Notes under the pieces: generated by a model
The model's input: the letters and a program-made list of their open reading frames with translations, nothing else
The model's database searches: none
Told to the model about the DNA's origin: nothing
In this document: positions 25,472 through 35,794 of the stretch, one piece after another
Position numbering within the stretch: the first letter of the stretch is position 1
Layout of the letters: every line of letters begins with the position of its first letter
Program-made: the position numbers and the translations under genes
Assembly: GCF_004122035.1 (NCBI RefSeq)
Contig: NZ_SAXA01000010.1
Coordinates: forward strand, 1-64,000
Reading direction: 5' to 3'
From: Ancylomarina salipaludis
GTDB taxonomy: Bacteria; Bacteroidota; Bacteroidia; Bacteroidales; Marinifilaceae
DNA length: 64,000 nucleotides

Positions 25472-27130
25472 ATGAACGCATTATTAGCATTTTCCCCAAT
25501 TCTATTGACAATCATCCTGATGGTTGGTTTCAACTGGGGAGCAAAAAAAGCATTACCCTTAGCCTTATTACTTGCAATAACCATCGCTTTTGGTGTTTGG
25601 AAAATAGACTTGCACCATATTTTAGGATATTCCGTCTTTGGATTTTTAAAGGCATTTGATATCCTTATTATCATATTCGGGGCGATTCTGATTCTAAATA
25701 CAATGAAGATATCAGGTGCCATGGCAGCCATCAATAACGGTTTCAATGGCATTACCACCGATAGGCGCATACAGGCGATTATCATTGGGTTTATGTTTGG
25801 AGCCTTTATCGAAGGGGCTGCAGGCTTTGGTACGCCAGCGGCATTGGCCGGACCGCTTTTGGTCGGTTTAGGTTTTCCTCCTTTGGCAGCCGCTATGGTG
25901 GCATTAATTTACAATTCGGTACCTGTTCCTTTTGGTGCGGTGGGGACTCCCATCAGTGGTGGAGCCATGGTGACCTTAGAACAAAATTTAGCAAGTGCTG
26001 GCGCAAACGTTGAAGGATTCAAGTTGATGTTGACCAAGTGGGTTGCTATCCCCAATGCCATGGTTGGTATTTTTATTCCTTTATTGGGCTTGATCATTTT
26101 GACCCGATTCTTCGGAAAGGAAAAATCGATAAAACCAGCCTTGGCAGCGGCACCTTTTGCTTTGTTTGCCGGTTTGGCTTTTGTTATTCCTTATGTGCTG
26201 ATTGCATCGACTTTGGGGCCTGACTTGCCTTCTCTTTTAGGAGGGTTCATCGGTTTGGGTATTGTTATTTTCGCCGCGAAGAAAGGCTTTCTTGTGCCTA
26301 AAAAGAAATGGGATTTTCCTGCCAAATCTGAATGGGAGTCTTCGTGGATGTCAAATGAGACCATACAGGAACCAAGTCAAACCAAGATGAGTCTTTTTAA
26401 AGCCTGGTTGCCTTATGCAATGATTGCTGTTATTCTGGTTGTGACACGAATTCCATCTTTGGGATTAAAAAGTTTATTGGCATCACAAACCCTGAGCTTA
26501 TCGAATGTATTGGGTATCGAAGGGCTTAATTATGTGTTGAAATGGGCTTATCTGCCAGGCACTGTTCCTTTTATTTTAGTTGCCTTAATTACGAATGTGA
26601 TTTACCGTATGAAGACCAAAGAGGTTGTTAGTTCTTGGAAAACAACATTTAAACAAATCAATGGTGCTGCAATTGCTTTGCTTGCCGGAGTTGCTATGGT
26701 TCAGTTGATGTTAAAGTCGGGAACCAATGGAGCTGGTTTGGAGAGTATGTTGACGGTTATGGCAAATTCGATTGCTGATCTGGCTGGGGGAGCTTATCCT
26801 GTTATTTCGCCTATAGTTGGCATTTTAGGTTCTTTTATGTCGGGGTCAGCAACTGTGTCCAACTTATTGTTTGCATCCTTACAATTCGAAACCGCTTCCA
26901 TCCTGCATATTCCTGAGGTATTGGTTGTGGCTGCACAAACCAGTGGTGCTGCACTTGGAAATATGATTTGTATTAACAATGTGGTTGCCGTTTGTGCTAC
27001 CGTGGGTTGTGTCGGAGCAGAGGGAAGCATCATACGTCGGAATGCAATTCCTGCCTTCATCTATTATCTTCTCATCATGATAATTATAGTGGTTTTTATC
27101 AGTTTGGGTGTTAACCCAATGCCATTGTAA
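25472..27130 (+). CDS. lctP: L-lactate permease, LctP family
   Basis: A 552-residue transporter with about 13-14 hydrophobic helices. Family signatures include [20 protein letters not shown] (about residues 110-129), [34 protein letters not shown] and the closing [14 protein letters not shown] followed by [10 protein letters not shown]. It imports lactate (and probably glycolate) with protons. Between the L-lactate and D-lactate dehydrogenase genes it supplies both enzymes. Confidence 0.95.
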   Translation: MNALLAFSPILLTIILMVGFNWGAKKALPLALLLAITIAFGVWKIDLHHILGYSVFGFLKAFDILIIIFGAILILNTMKISGAMAAINNGFNGITTDRRIQAIIIGFMFGAFIEGAAGFGTPAALAGPLLVGLGFPPLAAAMVALIYNSVPVPFGAVGTPISGGAMVTLEQNLASAGANVEGFKLMLTKWVAIPNAMVGIFIPLLGLIILTRFFGKEKSIKPALAAAPFALFAGLAFVIPYVLIASTLGPDLPSLLGGFIGLGIVIFAAKKGFLVPKKKWDFPAKSEWESSWMSNETIQEPSQTKMSLFKAWLPYAMIAVILVVTRIPSLGLKSLLASQTLSLSNVLGIEGLNYVLKWAYLPGTVPFILVALITNVIYRMKTKEVVSSWKTTFKQINGAAIALLAGVAMVQLMLKSGTNGAGLESMLTVMANSIADLAGGAYPVISPIVGILGSFMSGSATVSNLLFASLQFETASILHIPEVLVVAAQTSGAALGNMICINNVVAVCATVGCVGAEGSIIRRNAIPAFIYYLLIMIIIVVFISLGVNPMPL

Positions 27131-27274
27131 ATAAACCAGAGAAATGGAATATTGGTTTCGGTTCAATAATTCGAAGGATAGATTGCCAAACCATTTACCC
27201 GTTTATTGATAAGCCTTATTTCATGAATGATTTAGGCATAATTTAATATTGGACCCATACTAAAACATAAAGAA

Positions 27275-30127
27275 ATGTTGGAAGGAAATTATAAGAAGTT
27301 TTATGATGAAATAAAATCAACGATTGAAGCTTCGCGTTTGTATACAGATGAAATTAGAAATTTAGGCTATGGAACTGATGCCGGTTTTTACCGCTTAATT
27401 CCTCAAATTATTGTACGGGCTAAGAATGAATCTGAAGTTCAAAAAGCATTGCTTTTAGCCAATAAATATGCATTGCCTGTGACGTTTAGGGCAGCAGGGA
27501 CGAGTTTGGCAGGTCAGGCAATTACCGACTCCATACTTATTGTTGCCGGTAAAAACTGGGAAGATTATGAAGTGCTTAAAGATGGCGATGTGATTCGAAT
27601 GCAACCCGGTATTGTTGGGGCACGAGTAAATCAAATTCTGGCTCCTTATGGTCGTAAACTAGGGCCCGATCCGGCTTCTATCAATTCCGCAATGATTGGG
27701 GGAATTGTGATGAACAATGCTTCGGGTATGAATTGTGGCACACATGAGAATTCGTACAAAACAATTCTGTCTGCTCGTTTGATTTTTGCTGACGGAACCG
27801 TGCTTGACACGGGCAGTTATGAAAGCAAAAAGAATTTTATGAAAACGCATGCTTCTTTTATTCAGAAGATTGAAGAAATGCGTGATCGGGTGCGTGCTAA
27901 TCAGACTTTGGCAGATCGAATTCGTCATAAGTACAGCATTAAGAATACCACAGGTTTGAGTATCAATCCGTTTATCGATTATACGGATCCTTTTCAAATT
28001 ATTGTGAATTTGATGGTTGGGTCAGAAGGGACTCTGGCATTTATGTCTGAGTTGACCATGAAGACGGTTGTGAATCCAAAATTCAAAGCCAGTGCCATGA
28101 TTTATTTTCATGATATCGTAAGCGCATGTAAATCGGTATTGAGCATGAAACTTGGACCGGTGCATGGAGCTGAGATGCTTGATAGAGTTGCCTTGCGATC
28201 GGTTGAAAACGCCGATGGTATTCCGCCATTTATTAAAGATTTTCCGGATGGTGTAACGGCAATTCTTGTTGAGACTTTGGCCAGTTCTAAAGCAGAGCTA
28301 TACGCTAATATCAAAGAAATTAAATCGCTTTTAAAGGGATTCGAAACCGTTCGTCCCATCGAATTTACCGATAAGGTCGAAGAATATTCAAAATATTGGA
28401 ATATTCGAAAAGGGGTATTCCCTGCTGTTGGCGGTTTACGCGAAAAAGGAACCACATGTATTATCGAAGATGTTGCCTTTCATCTCAAAGATTTACCGCA
28501 AGCCACTGCAGATTTGCAGGATCTGATTGCCAAGTATGGTTATAAGGATGGGGTGATTTACGGGCATGCTCTTGAAGGGAACTTCCATTTTATATTCAAT
28601 CAGAATTTTGACAAGCCGGAAGAGCTCGAACAATATAAAAGCTTTATGGCTGAGGTTGACCATCTGGTTGTTGATAAATATGATGGTTCGTTGAAGGCAG
28701 AACATGGTACGGGGCGAAATATGGCACCCTTTGTCAAACATGAATGGGGAGAAGAGGCTTATCAATTGATGAAAGAGATCAAACAGCTTTTCGATCCTAA
28801 AAAATTATTAAATCCTGGTGTGATTATCAATGATGATCCTGATTGTTATATTAAGAATTTTAAGACATTAGCACCTGTTCATGAAATTGTTGATACCTGT
28901 ATTGAATGTGGTTTTTGTGAGGTGAATTGTTTAACTGCAGGTTATTCGCTTTCTGCCCGTCAGCGAACTGTGGTGCAACGTGAAATCAGACGATTGGAAA
29001 TGACAGGTGAAGATGCTGGGCGCTTAGAAGCATTGAGAAAAGGCTTTGTTTATTTAGGTGAACAAACCTGTGCCGGTGATGGTTTATGTGCCACATCATG
29101 TCCTGTTGGTATCGATACGGGCAAATATATTAAGTATCTGAGATCGTTAAACGTGGCCGGAGATCGACCACAAAAACAGAGTCAGTGGGTGGCTGACAAC
29201 TTCCATAAATTGGGGCCAGTCATTCGAGGCAGTTTAAATTTTGTAAATGGTGTTCATACTGTTATGGGATCGACTTTATTGGGAGCTGTGGCTGGTGGAT
29301 TCAGAACTCTGAGCGGGAAGACAATTCCACTTTGGACGCCGGCAATGCCTAAGGGGGCTAATGCGCCTAAACCACATCCGGTAAATAAAGAAAATCCGTT
29401 AAAAGTAGTCTATTTCCCTTCTTGTATTGCCCAAACCATGGGACCTGCAAAAGGGGATCCCTACAAACAACCTTTGCACATTGTAACACAAAATTTATTG
29501 GAAAAAGCGGGCTACGAGGTGATTTTTCCTGAGAAGATGAGTTCCTTATGTTGTGGTACACCATGGGAGAGTAAAGGTTTTACCAAACAGGCTGATCAAA
29601 AATCTTCAGAACTCGAAGCCGCTTTGAATAAAGCATCTGAGGGTGGAAAATATCCAATCCTTTGTGATACTTCCCCTTGCTTGTATCGCATGCGTCGGGT
29701 GATGGATGCTAAACTAAAGCTCTACGAACCTGTTGAATTCATCTATGAATTTATAATGGACAAACTAACATTTACAAAAGTGAATGAGGTGGTTGCCATT
29801 CATGCAACCTGTACTACGACTAAAATGGGATTAACCCCTCAATTAAGAGCTGTTGCCGAAGCCTGCGCTCAGCAAGTGGTGATGCCTGGTGAAGTGGGCT
29901 GTTGTGGCTTTGCCGGAGACAGAGGTTTCAATTTCCCTGAGATTAATCAATATGCCCTTCGCAAGTTACGCCCTGTCTTAAACGAAGGAAAGGTGGTTGC
30001 CGGATATTCCAACAGCCGAACTTGTGAAATTGGCCTGAGTCATAACGGCGGTGTTCCGTATCAGTCAATTATCTATTTGGTTGATCGGGTGACTCAAGCG
30101 AAATATTTTAGTGAAGAATTAGTATAA
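27275..30127 (+). CDS. FAD/Fe-S D-lactate dehydrogenase (GlcD-GlcF type fusion)
   Basis: A 950-residue protein. The FAD-binding domain (about 40-220) has VTFRAAGTSLAGQA and GRKLGPDPASINSAMIGGIV; the FAD-oxidase C-terminal domain follows to about 520 with YGHALEGNFHFI and KAEHGTGRNMAPFV. Then come two 4Fe-4S motifs, CIECGFCEVNCLTAG (about 543) and CAGDGLCATSCPVGID, and two CCG domains with YFPSCIAQTMG, LCCGTPW and GCCGFAGDRGF. This arrangement is that of Dld-II/GlcD-type D-2-hydroxyacid dehydrogenases, here most likely for D-lactate given the permease next door. Glycolate is the main alternative substrate. Confidence 0.9.
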   Translation: MLEGNYKKFYDEIKSTIEASRLYTDEIRNLGYGTDAGFYRLIPQIIVRAKNESEVQKALLLANKYALPVTFRAAGTSLAGQAITDSILIVAGKNWEDYEVLKDGDVIRMQPGIVGARVNQILAPYGRKLGPDPASINSAMIGGIVMNNASGMNCGTHENSYKTILSARLIFADGTVLDTGSYESKKNFMKTHASFIQKIEEMRDRVRANQTLADRIRHKYSIKNTTGLSINPFIDYTDPFQIIVNLMVGSEGTLAFMSELTMKTVVNPKFKASAMIYFHDIVSACKSVLSMKLGPVHGAEMLDRVALRSVENADGIPPFIKDFPDGVTAILVETLASSKAELYANIKEIKSLLKGFETVRPIEFTDKVEEYSKYWNIRKGVFPAVGGLREKGTTCIIEDVAFHLKDLPQATADLQDLIAKYGYKDGVIYGHALEGNFHFIFNQNFDKPEELEQYKSFMAEVDHLVVDKYDGSLKAEHGTGRNMAPFVKHEWGEEAYQLMKEIKQLFDPKKLLNPGVIINDDPDCYIKNFKTLAPVHEIVDTCIECGFCEVNCLTAGYSLSARQRTVVQREIRRLEMTGEDAGRLEALRKGFVYLGEQTCAGDGLCATSCPVGIDTGKYIKYLRSLNVAGDRPQKQSQWVADNFHKLGPVIRGSLNFVNGVHTVMGSTLLGAVAGGFRTLSGKTIPLWTPAMPKGANAPKPHPVNKENPLKVVYFPSCIAQTMGPAKGDPYKQPLHIVTQNLLEKAGYEVIFPEKMSSLCCGTPWESKGFTKQADQKSSELEAALNKASEGGKYPILCDTSPCLYRMRRVMDAKLKLYEPVEFIYEFIMDKLTFTKVNEVVAIHATCTTTKMGLTPQLRAVAEACAQQVVMPGEVGCCGFAGDRGFNFPEINQYALRKLRPVLNEGKVVAGYSNSRTCEIGLSHNGGVPYQSIIYLVDRVTQAKYFSEELV

Positions 30128-30170
30128 AAGTGCTTTTGGGACGAAGTCCCGCTTCAAGTTGTCGTGATTA

Positions 30171-30258
30171 TGCATATAAGGCAGCCCCGATATTTTATCG
30201 AAGGATTTTTATTAGACATAGCTTTCAAAAGATCAATTAGGGGCTGTTCTTATATGCA
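30171..30258. repeat. Large imperfect inverted repeat after the D-lactate dehydrogenase gene
   Basis: TGCATATAAGGCAGCCCC (30171-30188) pairs with GGGGCTGTTCTTATATGCA (30240-30258), with a loop of about 50 bases. A smaller GGGACGAAGTCCC hairpin precedes it at 30138. There is no T-run, so it may be an mRNA-stabilising or processing element between dehydrogenase and porin genes rather than a terminator. Confidence 0.5.
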
Positions 30259-30351
30259 TTTATAAACCTGTATCTAACCCTTATAATTTAAACCCCAAAC
30301 ACCGAGGTAAGTTTATCGTGCAAACTGAAGTGTTTTAAATGAAAGATAATA

Positions 30352-31587
30352 ATGAAAAAGATTGTGTTGCTGTTTCTTGCCTTAGCTCCAATTTTGGGCC
30401 TGGCGCAAAAAAAAGAAGAGATAAAAGTGAAATTAAGTGGTTTTGTATCAGCTGAAGCCATAGTGGATACAAGAAAAACAATCAATTCCCGTGAAGGTGA
30501 TGTTTTGTTGTACCCGGCTTCCAAGTTGTCTGATATCAATGGGGCTGACCTTAATGATCGATCTCAATTGTATATGACCAGTATTCATTCCCGTTTGAAT
30601 GTTGGTATTTCGGGTTTCGAAGCTTTTGGGGCACAAGGCTCTGCTTGCATTCAGGGTGATTTTGTTGGAACATCGAATGATAAGGTGGGTTTGTTTCGAT
30701 TACGACATGCTTTTGTAAAATTGAATTGGGAGAAAGATGAGTTATTGGTTGGAAAATATTGGCATCCTATGTTTGTTACGTCTTGTTATCCGAATGTGTT
30801 GCATTGGGGAGGCGGTTTGCCTTTCAATGTTTTAGGAAGAGCCCCTCAGTTTCGATACACTCGAAAGCTAAGTAAAAAAGGCTATGCGATGTTGGCTGTC
30901 TTATCAGAGATGGACTTTAAAAGCACAGGTCCCGAAGGTGCCAATGTGAAGTATGCGCAACAAGCCAGTATCCCCGAATTTTCAGCTCAGTTGAAGTACG
31001 ATTTGGCAAAGGGATTCAGTCTGGGAGCAACGGCTGGTTACAAGTTTTTAAAGCCTATGCTTGTCAACGAAATGGGAGCAAAAACCGATGAACTTTTATC
31101 CAGCTATCAAATGAATGCATGGATGTCTTTAAAGACAGATAAAATTGCCTGGAATTTGCAAACTATTTACGGACAGAATATGTACAATTTTGTAATGATT
31201 GGTGGATATGGTGTAAAGCAGGTGAAAGCGAATGGCGATTATGAATACACCAATATAAAGACCACTTCTGTTTGGTCGGATGTGTACACCACTAAGGGTA
31301 ATGTGCATTATGGTTTGTTTGCAGGTTATACTAAAAATTTAGGCGCAGATGATGATCTGGCTAAAGATACTGATGGTTTTGTAGGCCTGTATAGCCGAGG
31401 TGCAGATATCGATTATGTGTATCAATTCGGACCTCGTGTAGAAATCTATTCGGGTAGCTTTATGATTGGAACACAAGTTTTGTATACGGCTGCGGCCTAT
31501 GGTGAAACACAGGTAAATGGTACAGTTGATCATGCTCATGAAGTCGGAAGTACTCGCTTTCAGCTTCATTTTAAATATACTTTTTAG
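30352..31587 (+). CDS. Outer-membrane porin-like beta-barrel
   Basis: A 411-residue protein with signal peptide (MKKIVLLFLALAPILGLAQ) and a long run of alternating polar/hydrophobic strands ending in the aromatic residue typical of outer-membrane barrels (FQLHFKYTF). HAFVKLNWEKDELLVGKYWH and the strands around it resemble DcaP/OprP-like substrate porins. Being the last gene of the lactate locus, it probably passes lactate or other organic acids across the outer membrane. The link to lactate is contextual. Confidence 0.75.
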   Translation: MKKIVLLFLALAPILGLAQKKEEIKVKLSGFVSAEAIVDTRKTINSREGDVLLYPASKLSDINGADLNDRSQLYMTSIHSRLNVGISGFEAFGAQGSACIQGDFVGTSNDKVGLFRLRHAFVKLNWEKDELLVGKYWHPMFVTSCYPNVLHWGGGLPFNVLGRAPQFRYTRKLSKKGYAMLAVLSEMDFKSTGPEGANVKYAQQASIPEFSAQLKYDLAKGFSLGATAGYKFLKPMLVNEMGAKTDELLSSYQMNAWMSLKTDKIAWNLQTIYGQNMYNFVMIGGYGVKQVKANGDYEYTNIKTTSVWSDVYTTKGNVHYGLFAGYTKNLGADDDLAKDTDGFVGLYSRGADIDYVYQFGPRVEIYSGSFMIGTQVLYTAAAYGETQVNGTVDHAHEVGSTRFQLHFKYTF

Positions 31588-31721
31588 ATAGTGTTATTTT
31601 GGTTTAATTAATTTGTTTCACAAATCCGGATTTCATGTTTTGAAATCCATCTGTTTCACTAGCCCTGGCCTTTGGTTGGGGCTAATTTTTGAATGTGATT
31701 TCGACAGATTGTCGGTATCTA

Positions 31722-31764
31722 AAAAAAAATCCTGCAATAAGCTTGAATCTTATTGCAGGATTTT
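31722..31764. terminator. Bidirectional terminator
   Basis: A-run, ATCCTGCAATAA, loop, TTATTGCAGGAT, T-run. It serves the porin gene on the + strand and the cytochrome c gene on the - strand, which converge here. Confidence 0.9.
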
Positions 31765-31774
31765 GGTTCTGGTC

Positions 31775-32185
31775 TTATTTTTTTAATGTTTTCAAGTAGT
31801 TGACTAATAACCAACGGTCTTCGTCATCTCTGATTTTCTTTTCGTACGAAGGCATTTCATCCCGACCAAAAATGGTTTTATAATAGATTTCACCGTCAGT
31901 TTGATCTTGAAATTCTTTTTGGGTGAAATCAGGTAGTCGGGTTTTTAAGGATTTACTTTTCGTTCCGTTTCCTAAGCCTGTTTTTCCATGACAGGATTTG
32001 CAGTGCATTACGTAGAGTGATTGACCAACTCTGCCTGAGTCTTTGTCTCCTGCAAGGGGATTTTTCATTTTCTTATACTTTGCTGGAACCTCCCAGCTCT
32101 CATTTGTTGAGAATGGTTTAATAAAAGCCATTAAAAACAAAGTTGAGACTCCAATTAGTACGATTACTAAAGTTTTTGTGTTCAT
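31775..32185 (-). CDS. Exported c-type cytochrome
   Basis: A 136-residue mono-haem cytochrome c. The N-terminal hydrophobic segment (residues 5-22) is a signal or anchor; the haem motif is CKSCH (Cys62, Cys65, His66), and MPSYEKKI near residue 113 offers the axial Met. It is the last gene of a four-gene - strand operon with NrfD and Fe-S subunits, so it is the likely electron acceptor or donor of that membrane complex. Confidence 0.88.
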   Translation of the reverse strand: MNTKTLVIVLIGVSTLFLMAFIKPFSTNESWEVPAKYKKMKNPLAGDKDSGRVGQSLYVMHCKSCHGKTGLGNGTKSKSLKTRLPDFTQKEFQDQTDGEIYYKTIFGRDEMPSYEKKIRDDEDRWLLVNYLKTLKK

Positions 32186-32204
32186 AGTGTTTGTTTTTTA
32201 ATGA

Positions 32205-32777
32205 TTATTCCTTTTTAATTAAATACATTTCGTAACAGATGTAGATGATAATTCCCCATACGCCCAATAAGAGGGAGTTGACCAGAAGTAAGAGGCTAAG
32301 GGGGGCATTTGCCCGTGCTGCCCAAAGCGATCTTTTTTCTTCTGTTACATCGTAAATAACGGGTATGCCCCATTTAACTTCTGTATGTATGATGGTATCG
32401 CGAATGGTTTCGGCATCTTCAATTTTTAAGATTAATTTAAGATTTCCCTTTGAATCACCAGGAAGATCCGATGGCATATGAATTTCAACATAGCCATTCT
32501 CATCAGTCGTATTGAATCGGTCTCCCACAGGTAAATAACTAAACAAGCGCTCAACATAGAGCGATATGTCCAACTCTTCAACAGGTTTGAGTGCCGAATC
32601 TCCTTGTTGAAAAACCTGAATAGCGACTCGTTTGTCAGCTTGGTCATCCAAAAATTTAAAATGGATTTCAGCCGATTGTTTTTGTGAAAAAACCGTCTGG
32701 CCAACAAGTAGCAAAAGAAACAGAAAGAAATTTCTGATCAGGCTGTATTGGGGTATTATGGAGATGAAGTTTTTCAT
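32205..32777 (-). CDS. Small membrane subunit, unknown, of the NrfD module
   Basis: A 190-residue protein with an N-terminal signal segment (about 12-30), a beta-rich extracytoplasmic middle (DENGYVEIHMPSDLPGD) and one C-terminal membrane helix (about 160-182) with tail YLIKKE. The N-terminus overlaps the NrfD gene end by four bases. I do not recognise the family; topology suggests a periplasmic domain bridging NrfD and cytochrome c. Confidence 0.7.
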   Translation of the reverse strand: MKNFISIIPQYSLIRNFFLFLLLLVGQTVFSQKQSAEIHFKFLDDQADKRVAIQVFQQGDSALKPVEELDISLYVERLFSYLPVGDRFNTTDENGYVEIHMPSDLPGDSKGNLKLILKIEDAETIRDTIIHTEVKWGIPVIYDVTEEKRSLWAARANAPLSLLLLVNSLLLGVWGIIIYICYEMYLIKKE

Positions 32778-34096
32778 ATTTCATTGGATTGGTCTTCTGA
32801 TTTATCTTGATGATGGATATATTCCTGAATGGGTATAATCGGGAATAGTTTGAGAAGAAGTGAAATAATAAGCAGAACGCCGGCAAACGAAGCAAAAGTA
32901 ATGGCCCATTCTTCCCAGCTGGGATAATAATGCAGATACGATTCATCCACATCCTGAATAGGTAAGTAAGGATGCTGAAGCGAAGGAATAACAATCAGAA
33001 ACCTTTTAAACCAGGCTCCCATAAGTATAAAGAATGAGATGATCATGATATTAAAGGGTTTTCGTCCGCGTTTGAATACCATGAGCAATATGGGCAGCAT
33101 TAATCCGGGAACCTGAACAAGCCAGTACATGGCAGCATAATCCCCACTGAAAAGTTCAGTAATGTGTTCTCCTTCGACCCCAACCATTTTAAAGGCGGGT
33201 CCCAGGTATTCGTTGATATTGAAATACAGGTAAACCAGTGATAATAAGACCAGAATCTTCCCCATTTTATCGAAATGATCATTGGTGATAAAATCTTCAA
33301 GTTTAAAGGATTTACGAATAAAGAACATGGCAACAATAATGACGGCAGCTCCCAGCATAAAGGCACCTGAAACAAAATAGGGGCCAAGGTTGGTACTGTC
33401 CCAACCAGGACGCCAGGTTGTTGCAAATAGCCATGAGGTAATGGTGTGGATGGCAAATGCCACTGGAATCACCATGATTTCGAGTATGGTAGAGGTCTTT
33501 TTCAAACGGTTTAATTGTCCGGGTTTATTCTGCCAGTTGAGGGCCAGAATTCTGTATAAGTTTTGTTTCCACTTTGCAACATGTTTCAAGCGGTCGCGAC
33601 AAAGTGCAATATCAGGAAGCATGGGCAGATATAATAAAAGGACACTGATAACCAGATAAGTCATAATCACCAAAACATCCCATATAATTGGGGATTGTAT
33701 CCTACCATAAATAATAACATTAAAAAAACGATCGGGACGCCCCATATCAACAATGATAATAACGGCTGCACAGATGATTGCAGCGACTGCAATTATTTCT
33801 GATATTCGGGTCAAAGGGTAGGACCATTTGACTTTGGCCAGTTTTAAAATAGAACTCACTAGAGAGCCAATCAGACTGACGGCCACAAAAAAGACAAAAT
33901 TCGAGATGTATATACCCCATGATGTGTAATCCCGCATGGATGTGACTACCAATCCCAGCCTGAGTTGACGATAATAGGCAAAACAACCTATCGAAATGAT
34001 GACCAAAAGGGCAATAATCCATATTTTAAAAGCAGGATTGTGTCGACCCACCGAACTTAATAGCTTGTCAATGACTTGATCATTATGCTTTTTCAT
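32774..34096 (-). CDS. NrfD/PsrC-family membrane quinol oxidoreductase subunit
   Basis: A 440-residue protein with about ten membrane helices, matching NrfD/PsrC/ActC: SWGIYISNFVFFVAVSLIGS, IIVDMGRPDRFFNVI and PWRP-like TTWRPGWDSTN motifs. Such subunits carry a quinone site and pass electrons to or from an Fe-S partner. Directly downstream of the Fe-S gene (19 bases). At 440 residues it is longer than PsrC (about 250) and closer to the ten-helix group that includes HybB and ActC. Confidence 0.9.
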   Translation of the reverse strand: MKKHNDQVIDKLLSSVGRHNPAFKIWIIALLVIISIGCFAYYRQLRLGLVVTSMRDYTSWGIYISNFVFFVAVSLIGSLVSSILKLAKVKWSYPLTRISEIIAVAAIICAAVIIIVDMGRPDRFFNVIIYGRIQSPIIWDVLVIMTYLVISVLLLYLPMLPDIALCRDRLKHVAKWKQNLYRILALNWQNKPGQLNRLKKTSTILEIMVIPVAFAIHTITSWLFATTWRPGWDSTNLGPYFVSGAFMLGAAVIIVAMFFIRKSFKLEDFITNDHFDKMGKILVLLSLVYLYFNINEYLGPAFKMVGVEGEHITELFSGDYAAMYWLVQVPGLMLPILLMVFKRGRKPFNIMIISFFILMGAWFKRFLIVIPSLQHPYLPIQDVDESYLHYYPSWEEWAITFASFAGVLLIISLLLKLFPIIPIQEYIHHQDKSEDQSNEI

Positions 34097-34115
34097 ATTG
34101 CTGTGTTTTCAGATA

Positions 34116-35015
34116 TTAAGCTTCCGTATCTTTAAAAGGAAATAAGCGGTCTACCGGAGGCAGATAATAAACATTGGGTTCGGTACCCAAATCTTCCAAA
34201 TATCGGTAACCCGCCTTTTCACGAAGTAACTTACTCAAGCGGACAGTTTCTTCACCATTGGTAACCGTATCCTCATTGGCATCACCAAAATACAGCACCC
34301 CATTGGGACAAGCCGTGATGCAGTGAGGCAGTTTCTTTTCTCGAATCATATCCGGGCAAAAATCACATTTTTCAACCGTTCCAATTTTACTGGGCGTACT
34401 GGCTTCGGGAGAGTACTTAAGATTTAGCACCTCTTGACTTTGCTTGGGTTTTCCCCAATTAAACACACGTGCCGAATAGGGGCAGGCAGCCATACAAAAT
34501 CGACAACCAATGCATCGCTCGTTGTCAACGAGCACGATATTATCCGAGCGTTTGAAGGTTGCGCCTACCGGACAGACTTTAACACAGGGCGGGTTGTCGC
34601 ACTGGAAACATTTTTTTGGCATCCAATAGGGGGCCGATCTGGGATTATCCTGAATTTTCAGAACTTTAATAAAAGGGCGGTCCGGAGTTAAATTATGGTG
34701 ATGCTCGCAGGCTTTAATACACTCCCTGGCATTTTTACATTTGGCTAAATCAACCACCATCACAAATTTTCTTCCGGGAATCCCTTTTCGGGATTCTTCT
34801 ATTGATGCAGGATGAGGATGTGCCATAGATAAATGGGCCTCATTTACCTCCATCAGTTTGCCATCAGGAGTCATAACTTTAACTTTTTTCCCTTCAGGTT
34901 GTGAGGGAGATGTACAGGATAGAAATTTAAGACCAAGTATTGAACCAACCCCCAGAAGGCCGGTGTATTTAATTAAATTTCGTCGGGTAAAACGGTTTGA
35001 GTCCTGCTTTTTCAT
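34116..35015 (-). CDS. Tat-exported 4Fe-4S ferredoxin-like subunit (HybA/DmsB type)
   Basis: A 299-residue iron-sulfur protein. It begins with a twin-arginine signal (FTRRNLIKYTG) that ends in LSCTS, so it may also be lipidated. Three cluster motifs are canonical: CFQCDNPPCVKVCP, CIGCRFCMAACPYSARVFNW, and CDFCPDMIREKKLPHCITAC. The first (KCKNARECIKACEHHH) has C-x5-C-x3-C spacing, unlike the usual CxxC. With NrfD and a cytochrome c it forms a membrane redox module facing the periplasm. No molybdopterin catalytic subunit is encoded in the window. First gene of the operon. Confidence 0.88.
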   Translation of the reverse strand: MKKQDSNRFTRRNLIKYTGLLGVGSILGLKFLSCTSPSQPEGKKVKVMTPDGKLMEVNEAHLSMAHPHPASIEESRKGIPGRKFVMVVDLAKCKNARECIKACEHHHNLTPDRPFIKVLKIQDNPRSAPYWMPKKCFQCDNPPCVKVCPVGATFKRSDNIVLVDNERCIGCRFCMAACPYSARVFNWGKPKQSQEVLNLKYSPEASTPSKIGTVEKCDFCPDMIREKKLPHCITACPNGVLYFGDANEDTVTNGEETVRLSKLLREKAGYRYLEDLGTEPNVYYLPPVDRLFPFKDTEA

Positions 35016-35233
35016 TTTGCCGAATTAATTAAATTTGAAACGAGTTTTCGAGATATCAGCTGTTTAGCTTCTTATAAATATACAAAATATTTAGTCAAAT
35101 GCCAGTGTCAAATTTTCCAGGAATCATTTAAAAGATGTTTATCATTTTTATTAATTTATGTGATCTTAGATGAGTGGGAGTTGGGAATTTCATTATTTTA
35201 GAGCAATGGAGGCTGATTGGATTTCAGCTTAAA

Positions 35234-35794
35234 ATGAATTTATTTAAAATGGAAGGAAGCATAAGACTCAATACTGAGCGTTTGATTTTACGAGGTCTTA
35301 AGCCGGGTGATACTGAGGCCGTATTTAAATACCGATCGGATGCTATTACCAACCGATATCAGGGGTGGGTTCCCAAAAACCTTGAAGATACCCGTCAATT
35401 TATTTCAAAAGTTGCCTCAGAGATTGACCAGTACAATTCCTGGTTTCAGTTTGGCATTCTTAAAAAAGACAATGGCGAATTGATTGGCGACTTGGGCATT
35501 CACTTTTTCGATGTGGAAAAGTTCCAGGTTGAGATTGGTTGTACTTTGGCTAAAAGTCAGCATGGGAAAGGTTTTGCACGAGAGGCTTTAAGTGCTACTA
35601 TAAGCTATCTGTTTCGGGATTTGAATAAACGCCGAATCATTTGTTCTATTGATCCTCGCAATGTCAACTCAATTAAAATGGTCGAGGCCCTTGGCTTTCG
35701 GAAAGAGGCACATTTTAAGCAGAGCATTCTGATTGATGGGGAATGGTTTGACGATGTGGTTTATGCTCTTTTGAAGGATGAGTGGAATAGGTAA
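35234..35794 (+). CDS. GNAT acetyltransferase, RimJ/RimL type
   Basis: A 186-residue acetyltransferase: LNTERLILRGLKPGDTEAVF at the N-terminus and the CoA-binding TLAKSQHGKGFAREALSATI near residues 99-118, closing with NSIKMVEALGFRKEA. These are marks of the Acetyltransf_3 (RimJ/RimL) group that modifies protein N-termini or small amines. The frame is open to a GTG at 35174, but the ATG at 35234 fits the family start; the ATG at 35249 is also possible. Confidence 0.8.
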   Translation: MNLFKMEGSIRLNTERLILRGLKPGDTEAVFKYRSDAITNRYQGWVPKNLEDTRQFISKVASEIDQYNSWFQFGILKKDNGELIGDLGIHFFDVEKFQVEIGCTLAKSQHGKGFAREALSATISYLFRDLNKRRIICSIDPRNVNSIKMVEALGFRKEAHFKQSILIDGEWFDDVVYALLKDEWNR

